From: Aureibaculum sp. 2308TA14-22
GTDB taxonomy: Bacteria; Bacteroidota; Bacteroidia; Flavobacteriales; Flavobacteriaceae
NCBI RefSeq assembly: GCF_040538665.1
Contig: NZ_JBEWXT010000001.1
Span: forward strand, 1,824,501-1,888,500
DNA: 64,000 nt
Reading direction: 5' to 3'
The translations under genes were made by a program, and so were the position numbers. The notes under the pieces were generated by a model. It made no database searches and was not told the origin of the DNA. It worked only from the letters and a program-made list of their open reading frames with translations. Positions 35,198 through 43,453 of this stretch are shown here, one piece after another; position 1 is the first letter of the stretch; each line of letters starts with the position of its first letter.

Positions 35198-36433
35198 ATG
35201 CTAAGGGTTACTTTTCAACTTTTATTTTTTTTCTGTGTTATTTCTAGTGGTTATTCTCAATCCATTGAAGTATGTACTACTTGCGAAGTAAAAACGCTAA
35301 CTGAGGCCATCGCTAAGTCAAAATCACATGATAAGATAATTGTACAAAACGGCACGTATTTAGAAAGCGATATTATTATTGATAAACCATTACAAATAAT
35401 TGGAAAAAACAACCCAATTGTTAATGGTGAAAAAAAAGGCTATGTTTTTATTATAAAATCGGATAGTGTTTCTATTACAGGGTTAACTGTCAAAAACCCT
35501 GGACAAAGCTATACTAAAGACTATGCTGCAATTTATATTTCTAAAAGCAATAACTTTTTATTTGAAAATAACACATTAGAAAATGTATTTTTTGGATTTT
35601 TATTAGAGAAATCACATCATGGTAAACTTATTGGCAACCATGTTTCTAGTAACGCTGTTGACCAATCTTCTTCTGGAAATGGCATCCATTTATGGAATTG
35701 TTCAAATATGCGTATTGAAGACAATGAAGTAAATGATTTACGAGATGGTATTTATTTAGAATTTACAAAAAAGAGTAAGGTCATTAATAATAGAAGTCAT
35801 AATAATATGCGTTATGGTCTGCATTTTATGTTTTCTAACGAGAATGAGTATCATGATAATATATTCAGAAATAACGGTGCTGGAGTAGCCGTAATGTTTT
35901 CCAAATTTATAAAGATGACTGGGAATACATTTAAGAAAAATTGGGGTACTGCCTCTTACGGGTTATTATTAAAAGAAATTTACGATGCTGAAATTGAAAA
36001 TAATACTTTTGAGGAAAATACCATTGGTATTAATGTTGAAGGGTCTACAAGAATCAATTATTTTAAAAATAATTTTATCAGTAACGGATGGTCCGTTAAA
36101 ATTGCGGGAGCATGTTATACCAATATCTTTAAAGAAAATAATTTTTTAAATAATTCTTTTGATATTTCTTATAACAGCAAGATGAACGACAACAAATTTG
36201 ATAATAACTATTGGAGTTCTTATACAGGTTATGACCTGGACAAAAACGGTATTGGCGACATTCCTTACCGACCCGTAAAATTGTTTTCTTACATTGTTAA
36301 CAAAACTCCTGAAACCATTATATTATTGAGAAGCCTATTTGTAGATATTATTAATTTTTCAGAAAAAGTATCGCCAGTTTTTACACCCAACGAATTGGTA
36401 GACAATACCCCATTAATGAAACCCTTTAAATGA
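35198..36433 (+). CDS. nosD: NosD, periplasmic copper-site maturation protein
   Basis: This 411-residue protein has a Sec signal peptide (LLFFFCVISSGYSQ) and a right-handed beta-helix made of many NosD/PbH1 repeats (IEDNEVNDLRDGIYLEFTKK, NNRSHNNMRYGLHFMFSNEN). It ends with the typical NYWSSYTGYDLDKNGIGDIPYRP and a C-terminal segment. It works with the NosFY ABC transporter in building the CuZ site. It overlaps nosF by 4 bp. Confidence 0.95.
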   Translation: MLRVTFQLLFFFCVISSGYSQSIEVCTTCEVKTLTEAIAKSKSHDKIIVQNGTYLESDIIIDKPLQIIGKNNPIVNGEKKGYVFIIKSDSVSITGLTVKNPGQSYTKDYAAIYISKSNNFLFENNTLENVFFGFLLEKSHHGKLIGNHVSSNAVDQSSSGNGIHLWNCSNMRIEDNEVNDLRDGIYLEFTKKSKVINNRSHNNMRYGLHFMFSNENEYHDNIFRNNGAGVAVMFSKFIKMTGNTFKKNWGTASYGLLLKEIYDAEIENNTFEENTIGINVEGSTRINYFKNNFISNGWSVKIAGACYTNIFKENNFLNNSFDISYNSKMNDNKFDNNYWSSYTGYDLDKNGIGDIPYRPVKLFSYIVNKTPETIILLRSLFVDIINFSEKVSPVFTPNELVDNTPLMKPFK

Positions 36434-37149
36434 TTGAAGTACAGAACATATATAAAAAATTCGGAAAAGTTGAAGTCTTAAAAGGTTTGGATTTATCCAT
36501 TAACGCTAATACCTCTGAAGGAGGTATTTTTGCAATTCTTGGCCCAAATGGATCAGGTAAAACTACACTTATAAAAAGTATATTAGGGATGGTGATTCCT
36601 AATAAAGGAGAAATAAAAATTAAGGACAAAAGTGTTTTAAAAAAACATCAGTACCGAAACAACATCAATTACCTACCACAAATAGCAAACTTCCCAAGCA
36701 ATTTAAGTGTAAAAGAATTGATAAAAATGGTTAAAAACTTAAGGCCAAAACCAGCTGAAGATCAGGACTTGATTAATTTATTTGGCTTAGAACCTTTTTT
36801 GGACAAAAAATTAGGCAACCTATCTGGTGGCACCAAGCAAAAAGTAAACATTCTGCTGACTTTTATGTTTGATAGTGAGTTGATTATTTTAGACGAACCA
36901 ACCACAGGTTTAGATCCTATTTCGTTACTTAATCTTAAAAAAATAATTTTAACTGAAAAGAAAAAGGGTAAAACTATTTTAATCACCTCTCACATTATGA
37001 GCTTTGTAGAAGAAATGGCTGATGAGATAGTGTTCTTATTAGATGGAAAAATATATTTTAAAGGAACGCTAACTGCCATAAAAGAGCAAACAGACCAAAC
37101 CGATTTAGAACATGCCATTGCGGCAATTTTAACCAAAGAAAATGCTTAA
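36430..37149 (+). CDS. nosF: NosF, ABC transporter ATPase
   Basis: This 239-residue ATP-binding cassette protein has Walker A GPNGSGKTT (about residue 38), the signature LSGGTKQKVNI, Walker B LIILDEPTTGLDP and the H-loop TSHI. It pairs with NosY, the next gene, which overlaps by 8 bp. The complex supplies a sulfur compound or does conformational work for NosZ copper-site assembly. Confidence 0.95.
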   Translation: MIEVQNIYKKFGKVEVLKGLDLSINANTSEGGIFAILGPNGSGKTTLIKSILGMVIPNKGEIKIKDKSVLKKHQYRNNINYLPQIANFPSNLSVKELIKMVKNLRPKPAEDQDLINLFGLEPFLDKKLGNLSGGTKQKVNILLTFMFDSELIILDEPTTGLDPISLLNLKKIILTEKKKGKTILITSHIMSFVEEMADEIVFLLDGKIYFKGTLTAIKEQTDQTDLEHAIAAILTKENA

Positions 37150-37924
37150 AATATTAAAATACAGTTTTTACGATCTTATGCGTAGCAGTTGGAGCTACGT
37201 GTATTTTGCATTTTACCTAGCTTTGGGTTTTGTACTCTTGTTTCTAAACAACGACGTATCAAAAGCAGTCATTACTTTAATGAATATTATTGTGGTACTT
37301 ACACCATTGATAGGTACCATTTTTGGGGTTATGTACTATTATAATTCTCGCGAATTTACAGAACTGCTCTTGGCACAACCGTTAAAAAGATCAACTATTT
37401 TTATCGGTCAATATTTAGGTGTGGCTATATCGTTATCTTTAAGTTTGGTAATTGGGTTGGGAATTCCGTTTTTGGCTTATGGTATTTTGCAATCCTCTGA
37501 TATTTTTAATTTTGCTTCCCTCCTACTTGTTGGTGCTTTTTTGACCTTTATTTTTGTAGCATTGGCTTTTAATATTGCCCTATCTAATGAAAACAAAATC
37601 AAAGGCTTTGGCTATGCCATTTTGGTTTGGCTATTCCTAGCAGTAATTTATGATGGCTTGTTTTTGATTTCGTTAGTAATGTTGCAAGAATATCCGCTAG
37701 ATAAATTTTCGTTGGTTACAACCATGCTTAATCCTATAGATTTATCACGTATTTTAATTTTATTAAAATTAGATATTTCCGCCCTACTTGGTTATACAGG
37801 TGCCGTTTTTCAAAAATTCTTCGGCACAAGTATAGGTATGATTATTTCCTTTTTTGTACTTTCACTTTGGGTTGTATTACCTGTATTACGTATCGTGTAC
37901 AAATCAAAAAGAAAAGATTTTTAA
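37142..37924 (+). CDS. nosY: NosY, ABC transporter permease
   Basis: This 260-residue protein has six hydrophobic segments and the family features LKYSFYDLMRSSWSYVYFAFY at the start and YYNSREFTELLLAQPLKRSTIF. It forms the membrane part of the NosFY complex. It is the last gene of the nos cluster; the norC promoter follows within 100 bp. Confidence 0.93.
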   Translation: MLKILKYSFYDLMRSSWSYVYFAFYLALGFVLLFLNNDVSKAVITLMNIIVVLTPLIGTIFGVMYYYNSREFTELLLAQPLKRSTIFIGQYLGVAISLSLSLVIGLGIPFLAYGILQSSDIFNFASLLLVGAFLTFIFVALAFNIALSNENKIKGFGYAILVWLFLAVIYDGLFLISLVMLQEYPLDKFSLVTTMLNPIDLSRILILLKLDISALLGYTGAVFQKFFGTSIGMIISFFVLSLWVVLPVLRIVYKSKRKDF

Positions 37925-37963
37925 CTTTTCTTTAACTTTTATACCATGGATACTTTTTTTTTG

Positions 37964-37998
37964 TAACTTCGTCAATATAAAGATAAAAACATCTTTTT
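37964..37998 (+). promoter_or_regulatory. norC promoter with a candidate NsrR-like operator
   Basis: TAACTTCG (37964-37971) is one base from TAnnTTTG. Eight bases later AAAGAT (37979-37984) and ATCTTT (37991-37996) form the same N6-spaced inverted repeat as the one in front of rrf2. The operator would lie at about +2 to +20, ideal for repression. No Fnr-type box was found here, unlike at the nos promoter. Confidence 0.55.
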
Positions 37999-38025
37999 AT
38001 TTTATAATCTATTAAATCAACTATT

Positions 38026-38466
38026 ATGTTATCAAAAAAACAAGCACGTGCTTTTTTTCTTGGTGGAACAGTAGTTACATTCCTTGTTTTCATCGGATTA
38101 ACTATTTTTTCTTTCAGTAAAGCACAAGATCAAAGTAACTACGGAGCAATTACTGAAGAAGTAGTTCGTGGAAAAGCCATATGGGAAGCCAATAATTGCA
38201 TGGGCTGCCATACTATTTTAGGAGAAGGAGCTTATTATGCCCCAGAATTAACAAAGGTTATTGACCGAAGAGGGGAAGGCTATATTAAAGCCATATTAAT
38301 GTCACCCGTTGCTTGGCAACCTAACGGGAGGAAGATGGTGGCCTATGGGTTTTCTGAAAAAGAGGCAGAAGACTTAATTGCCTTTTTTGATTGGATTGAT
38401 GACATAGACCTAAATGGTTTTGAACGAGTAGTATCTCCGCTAGCGAAAGATAAAATTAACAACTAA
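38026..38466 (+). CDS. norC: Nitric oxide reductase subunit C
   Basis: This 146-residue membrane-anchored cytochrome c has one N-terminal helix (residues about 8-30). The heme motif CMGCH is at residues 58-62, followed by the NorC hallmark ILGEGAYYAPEL, and MVAYGFSEKEAEDL carries the methionine ligand. It feeds electrons to NorB, which starts 10 bp downstream. Confidence 0.95.
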   Translation: MLSKKQARAFFLGGTVVTFLVFIGLTIFSFSKAQDQSNYGAITEEVVRGKAIWEANNCMGCHTILGEGAYYAPELTKVIDRRGEGYIKAILMSPVAWQPNGRKMVAYGFSEKEAEDLIAFFDWIDDIDLNGFERVVSPLAKDKINN

Positions 38467-38476
38467 CTAAAACATT

Positions 38477-39817
38477 ATGAAATACAAATCGCAAAAAGTA
38501 GCCTATTGGTTTTTCGCATTATCGATGCTATTATTAGTATTACAAATTACCTACGGGTTTATTATGGGTTTTGCCAGAATCGGTATGGATGGCTTACATG
38601 AATTTATTCCTTTTAACACAGCAAGAGCAGTTCATACAAATTTATTAGTAGTATGGTTGTTGTCAGGTTTCATGGGTGCTGCCTATTATATAATACCAGA
38701 AGAAGCACAACGAGAATTGGTCAATGTAAAATTGGCTTATGTACAGTTAATTAGTTTAGCAGTAGTTGGAGTTATTGCTATTATAGGATATCATTTTAAC
38801 TATTGGGAAGGAAGAAAGTTTTTAGAAATACCCAGACCATTAGATTACCTTGTTGTTGTAAATGTTCTACTATTTTTAGGCCTTATACTAACTACATTAT
38901 TTAAAGGTAAAAGAAAAACAACCACTGCTTTGGTACTGTCTATGGGGCTTTTATTTGCTGCCCTACTCTACTTACCGGGTATGTTACCATTTGATAGTCA
39001 AGTAATGGATTCTTTTTTCAGATGGTGGGTAGTTCACTTATGGGTAGAAGGAGTTTGGGAATTAATTATGGGTGGTATTTTATCATTTTTATTAATCAAA
39101 TTAACTGGTGTTGATAGAGAGGTTATTGAAAAATGGCTTTATGTAATTGTTGGGCTGACTTTTCTTTCTGGCGTATTAGGTACAGGTCACCATTATTATT
39201 ATATAGGAGTTAACAAAATTTGGTTAATTGTTGGTGGCATTTTTTCAGCATTAGAACCATTGGCTTTCTTAGCAATGGCTTTATTTGCTGTAAATATGTA
39301 TAGAAAAGGTGAGAAAAAACATCCAAATACACTGGCTTTATATTGGACCTTAGGTTCAGCCATAGTATCATTTGTTGGTGCAGGTTTATTAGGATTTGCT
39401 CATACTTTGCCACAAACAAACCTCTATACTCATGGAACTTTAGTAACCGCAATGCATGGGCATTTAGCATTTTGGGGAGCTTATGCAATGATTGTACTGG
39501 CTATTATAAGTTATGCATTACCTAATTTAACAGGTAGAAAATTATATGAAAGCACGAGAGGTAGAGCTGCTTTTTGGCTTTCAAACATTGGCATGATTGG
39601 TATGACTATAGCTTTTGGGGTCGCTGGTGTTGCTCAAGTTTACTTAGAACGAAAAATGAAAATGGAATTTATGGAAGTACAAAATGAGATTAGTATTCAT
39701 TTTGTAGTATTAATACTTTGTGCTTCACTTTTTACTTTCGGAATAGTACTTTATATAATTGACTTCTATAAGCATGGTAAACCTAACGATGAAGCGTTAG
39801 AAATAGAAGCTAATTAA
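38477..39817 (+). CDS. norB: Nitric oxide reductase subunit B (cNOR)
   Basis: This 446-residue heme-copper-superfamily subunit has about 12 helices and reduces 2 NO to N2O. It lacks the N-terminal cytochrome-like extension of qNOR, and with NorC next door it is the cytochrome c-dependent type. Heme and FeB ligands can be seen in RAVHTNLLVVW, VVHLWVEGVWELIMGG (with the conserved Glu), GTGHHYYYIG and MHGHLAFWGAYAM. The gene ends just before a strong terminator-like hairpin. Confidence 0.96.
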   Translation: MKYKSQKVAYWFFALSMLLLVLQITYGFIMGFARIGMDGLHEFIPFNTARAVHTNLLVVWLLSGFMGAAYYIIPEEAQRELVNVKLAYVQLISLAVVGVIAIIGYHFNYWEGRKFLEIPRPLDYLVVVNVLLFLGLILTTLFKGKRKTTTALVLSMGLLFAALLYLPGMLPFDSQVMDSFFRWWVVHLWVEGVWELIMGGILSFLLIKLTGVDREVIEKWLYVIVGLTFLSGVLGTGHHYYYIGVNKIWLIVGGIFSALEPLAFLAMALFAVNMYRKGEKKHPNTLALYWTLGSAIVSFVGAGLLGFAHTLPQTNLYTHGTLVTAMHGHLAFWGAYAMIVLAIISYALPNLTGRKLYESTRGRAAFWLSNIGMIGMTIAFGVAGVAQVYLERKMKMEFMEVQNEISIHFVVLILCASLFTFGIVLYIIDFYKHGKPNDEALEIEAN

Positions 39818-39837
39818 CAATTTTTTTGGTTAATTTT

Positions 39838-39895
39838 AAAAAATTCTGAAGCGTATGATTGATTTAAAATATAATCATTGCTTCGGAATTTTTTT
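39838..39895 (+). terminator. Long hairpin between norB and norQ
   Basis: AATTC-TGAAGC and GCTTC-GGAATT, extended by ATGATT/AATCAT, form a stem of about 17 pairs ending in a T-run. It should stop most transcription after norCB. The downstream norQ, norD, norE and norF are then expressed at lower level, which suits their role as accessory factors. Confidence 0.75.
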
Positions 39896-39909
39896 AAAAC
39901 AGAAAATGA

Positions 39910-40689
39910 ATGATTGAAAAAAAACCATATTATCATCAAATAGGAAAAGAAGTAGAGGTTTTTGAACATTCCTATAAAAATAAAATACCTTTTCTATTAA
40001 AAGGGCCAACAGGAACAGGTAAATCCAGATTTATCGAGTATATGGCACACAAATTAGAAAAGAAACTAATTACAATAGCCTGTCACGAAGAAACTTCTTC
40101 AACCGATTTAATAGGTCGTTACATCATAAAAGGAGCTGAAACCATTTGGTTAGATGGCCCTTTGACTACAGCCGTCAAAGAAGGTGCGATTATTTATTTA
40201 GATGAAATTGTAGAGGCACGTCCAGATGTTATTGTATCAATACACTCACTAACCGATCACAGAAGAGAATTATTTATAGATAAGTTAGGAACTACTATTA
40301 AAGCTCATGAAGATTTTATCCTAGTCGCTTCTTTTAATCCCGGATATCAACGTGGTTTTAAAGAATTGAAACCATCTACCCGTCAGCGTTTTATTGCCAT
40401 GTCTTTTGATTATCCTGAGGCTAAAACAGAACAAGAAATTTTGGTCAATGAAACCCAAGTTGATCAAAGTATTGCTAAAAAATTAGTGAATATTGCCAAT
40501 AAGATTAGGAATTTGACAGAACTCGGTTTAACAGAAACTGTATCAACAAGATTATTGGTAGATGCAGGAAAACTAATCAAAAGTGGTTTGCCAAAAAGGC
40601 TATCAGTAAAAGTAGCCATAGTAGAACCACTAACAGATGATAATGAAATTATTGACGCCTTAACGGATTTATGTAATTTAATGATTTAA
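39910..40689 (+). CDS. norQ: NorQ/CbbQ-type MoxR AAA+ ATPase
   Basis: This 259-residue AAA+ ATPase has Walker A GPTGTGKSR (about residue 37), Walker B IIYLDEIVEARPDV, sensor-1 ASFNPGYQRGFKELKPSTRQRF and a C-terminal helical domain. NorQ acts with NorD to insert the non-heme iron FeB into NorB. It starts 14 bp after the preceding hairpin and precedes norD by 13 bp. Confidence 0.94.
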   Translation: MIEKKPYYHQIGKEVEVFEHSYKNKIPFLLKGPTGTGKSRFIEYMAHKLEKKLITIACHEETSSTDLIGRYIIKGAETIWLDGPLTTAVKEGAIIYLDEIVEARPDVIVSIHSLTDHRRELFIDKLGTTIKAHEDFILVASFNPGYQRGFKELKPSTRQRFIAMSFDYPEAKTEQEILVNETQVDQSIAKKLVNIANKIRNLTELGLTETVSTRLLVDAGKLIKSGLPKRLSVKVAIVEPLTDDNEIIDALTDLCNLMI

Positions 40690-40702
40690 TTATTAAAATA
40701 CG

Positions 40703-42478
40703 ATGTTCGAATTTGAACCTGATGAGTACCTGTTTACCAAATTTGCATTCTACTTTAAACGTCGCAAGCGTAAAAAAGAAGAAAGCATGGCCAATGCCGT
40801 TAATTTAAGTGATATAAAACCTAAGTTGACCATTTTTGCAAGAGCTATTACAGGTGAATCTATTGAAATTTTTGAAGCCGAAAGAGAAGGCGGTTATAAA
40901 AATAACAATTTTTTTATTCCATCAAGATTCTCAGATTTCTCTAATTATGAAGAAAATGTTTCCTTCTATTTATTCAGAGTATTGTACTTGTCCATTCAAA
41001 AAAATTTAGGTTTAAACTGGAATAATAGTCAAGAATATGATTTACAAACATCACAACAAAAAGCGGTTGAAAGTGCTCAAAAAGTTCTGGATCAACTCTT
41101 TGAACAATTTCCTATAACAGAAAAATATCACCAACAATTCATTCAATTTTATCAAAAAAAAGCAAAAGATAAAAACAAAGTAGATTATTCATTCATTTAT
41201 GGAAAATGGATGCGGAACAATACCGAAATATCAAATGGAGATATATTAAAAAACTTTTCCGACAAGACAAAAAAAGCTAATGAAGAAAATACTGAAACCA
41301 TCTTAAAAGCCAATGCTGTAGAAGAAATTATTTCTGTACAAGTTGATCTCAAACAACAAGAAGATGCTGTTTTGCAACACCAATTCGAAAAAGTGGAAAC
41401 TGCTGAAGAGTTTGGAGGTAACTTTCGTGATTTTGATGGTGACGACGACTTAGACGACCATAGTAATGCCCTAGATGAAATTAACATGAAATATACTGTG
41501 CGAGTTGATGATACTGCACATTCTGTATATCAAGCTGAATTTACAGAAAATACAACTGTTAATGAAAGTGCCGAAGCAGAAACCAATGCATATTTTATAA
41601 ATTATGACGAATGGGACTATACCAAAAGAAAATACAAAGAGAACTTCTGTAAAATATATCCTAAATCTATCCTAGAGAAAGATGTTGCCTATTATAAAAA
41701 AACAATTGCTGAAAATAATTCTACATTAATGGGGTTACGAAAAATGTTAACCACCGTTAACAACAAATACCAACAACAACGCAGACAGACCGAAGGTGAT
41801 TCTTTTGACTTAGACGCCATAACCGATTTGTTTGTTGATATAAATTCTGGTCATACACCCTCTGAAAACATCTATTTATCAAAACGAAAAAAAGAAAAAG
41901 ACTTATCCATTTTATTATTACTGGACATCAGTTTATCCAGTGATGGTTATGCTGCAGGCAACAGAGTAATTGATGTAGAAAAGCAAGTATCAATTTTATT
42001 TGGTGAAATTTTAAATGAATTTAATATCGATTTTTCGATAGATTGTTTTTATTCCAAAACCAGAAACCATGCTAGTTATTTAACCCTAAAAGGTTTTGAT
42101 GAAGACTGGCATAAAGCCAAGTTCAAGGTAGGTGCTGTGGAGCCAAGTGGTTATACAAGAATTGGAGTAGCCTTACGTCATTCTGGTGCTTTACTTGATA
42201 AACGGAATACCAAAAACAAGTGGGTAATACTTATTTCTGACGGTAAACCTAATGATTATGACAAATATGAAGGGAAGTATGGTATTAATGACGTAAAACA
42301 GGCCTTACGTGAACTCAATCAAAGACGAATCAATTCTTATGCCTTGGCCATAGAAGCTCAAGCAAAATATTATTTACCACAAATGTTTGGGCAAAATCAT
42401 TATCAAATTCTTACTACTCCTGTCGAATTACTAGAATCTTTGGTAAAATTATATGAAAAAATAAAACACCAAAGCTAA
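40703..42478 (+). CDS. norD: NorD, von Willebrand factor A domain protein
   Basis: This 591-residue cytosolic protein has a long helical and partly acidic N-terminal region (an Asp-rich GDDDLDDHSN around residue 249). The C-terminal VWA domain starts at about residue 400, with the metal-ion site DISLSSDG at about residue 408 and the downstream ISDGKPNDYD. It is the partner of NorQ in maturation of NO reductase. Length is as expected for NorD. It is 1 bp from the next gene. Confidence 0.93.
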   Translation: MFEFEPDEYLFTKFAFYFKRRKRKKEESMANAVNLSDIKPKLTIFARAITGESIEIFEAEREGGYKNNNFFIPSRFSDFSNYEENVSFYLFRVLYLSIQKNLGLNWNNSQEYDLQTSQQKAVESAQKVLDQLFEQFPITEKYHQQFIQFYQKKAKDKNKVDYSFIYGKWMRNNTEISNGDILKNFSDKTKKANEENTETILKANAVEEIISVQVDLKQQEDAVLQHQFEKVETAEEFGGNFRDFDGDDDLDDHSNALDEINMKYTVRVDDTAHSVYQAEFTENTTVNESAEAETNAYFINYDEWDYTKRKYKENFCKIYPKSILEKDVAYYKKTIAENNSTLMGLRKMLTTVNNKYQQQRRQTEGDSFDLDAITDLFVDINSGHTPSENIYLSKRKKEKDLSILLLLDISLSSDGYAAGNRVIDVEKQVSILFGEILNEFNIDFSIDCFYSKTRNHASYLTLKGFDEDWHKAKFKVGAVEPSGYTRIGVALRHSGALLDKRNTKNKWVILISDGKPNDYDKYEGKYGINDVKQALRELNQRRINSYALAIEAQAKYYLPQMFGQNHYQILTTPVELLESLVKLYEKIKHQS

Positions 42479-42479
42479 A

Positions 42480-43061
42480 ATGGGGTCTGGACAAATTGAT
42501 TATAAAAATGTTTATTATCCACCCGGAGGTATCTTAATGTGGCTACTTATTTTTTTAGAACTATTTACCTTCGGTGCCGTCTTAATTGCATTAGTAATCA
42601 GCAGCAAAGAGAATCCAGAAGTTTATCATCAATCGAGATTACATCTTAACACTACATTTGGAACAATTAATACTATATTTTTATTGGTAAGCGGATTTTT
42701 TATGGCAACTACGGTTCATTTGTTTAAGGCTAATAATATCTCAAAAACGTTATTCTATTTAAAACTGACCATGTTGGGCGGTCTTTTATTTTTAATACTA
42801 AAAGGCATAGAGTACTATTTAAAAATACAAAGCGGTTTTACCATGGGTTATGATTCCTTTTTTACCTATTACTGGTTGTTAACTGGTTTTCATGTTATTC
42901 ATGTAATTGTTGGTTTGGTAATTTTACTATTTATGTTTTATGGTATTAAAAAATTAAATAAACAAACCAAACTTGAAGATTTAGAAGCTAGTGCAGCATT
43001 CTGGCACATGTGTGATTTAATTTGGTTGCTGCTCTTTCCAACTCTTTATTTGATTTTATAA
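42480..43061 (+). CDS. norE: NorE-like heme-copper oxidase subunit III family protein
   Basis: This 193-residue protein has five predicted helices. The cytochrome oxidase subunit III pattern appears in QSRLHLNTTFGTINTIFLLVSGFFMA, YWLLTGFHVIHVIVGL and AAFWHMCDLIWLLLFPTLYL. NorE is an accessory protein in many nor clusters and is thought to help NorCB activity or assembly. It follows norD immediately and precedes a NorF-like gene by 2 bp. Confidence 0.88.
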   Translation: MGSGQIDYKNVYYPPGGILMWLLIFLELFTFGAVLIALVISSKENPEVYHQSRLHLNTTFGTINTIFLLVSGFFMATTVHLFKANNISKTLFYLKLTMLGGLLFLILKGIEYYLKIQSGFTMGYDSFFTYYWLLTGFHVIHVIVGLVILLFMFYGIKKLNKQTKLEDLEASAAFWHMCDLIWLLLFPTLYLIL

Positions 43062-43063
43062 TT

Positions 43064-43315
43064 ATGGAGAAAAAAAATATCTTTACATTAGGTTTTCTTA
43101 TTCTATTGACCTTATTAACAGCATTTTTCTCTAACAATAATAGCAACCTTTTTTATATTGCAACTATCATTTTAGTATTGTCAACTATTAAGTTTTTGTT
43201 AGTAGCTTTTAATTTTATGGAATTGGCAAAAGCAAATATCTTTTGGAAAGTTATACTGGGTGTATTTTTAGCTTTTTTTATGATAATAATTTCAATAGTC
43301 AATTTTCATCAATAA
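43064..43315 (+). CDS. NorF-like / cytochrome c oxidase subunit IV-like small membrane protein
   Basis: This 83-residue protein starts at the ATG 43064, 2 bp after norE. A longer frame beginning inside norE is rejected. It has three predicted helices (LGFLILLTLLTAFF, LFYIATIILVLSTIKFLLVAF, FWKVILGVFLAFFMIII). The segment STIKFLLVAFNFMELAKAN is typical of prokaryotic subunit IV/NorF. It completes the norCBQDEF set. A single short region of similarity makes the assignment moderate. Confidence 0.78.
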   Translation: MEKKNIFTLGFLILLTLLTAFFSNNNSNLFYIATIILVLSTIKFLLVAFNFMELAKANIFWKVILGVFLAFFMIIISIVNFHQ

Positions 43316-43453
43316 ACTCTATTAAAATTTCGACAAAACAGATGTGATTTTAGCCTTAAAGAGTTACTAATTATTACCTATCTCTTATTGCTTTTTAATA
43401 AATTTGTAATATTCATCATTTTCGTTGAAAACAATTAAAATAGTGAGCAAATA

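Noticed and set aside
38477-39817. Quinol-dependent qNOR
   Set aside because: The protein has only 446 residues, lacks the N-terminal extension and is preceded by norC.
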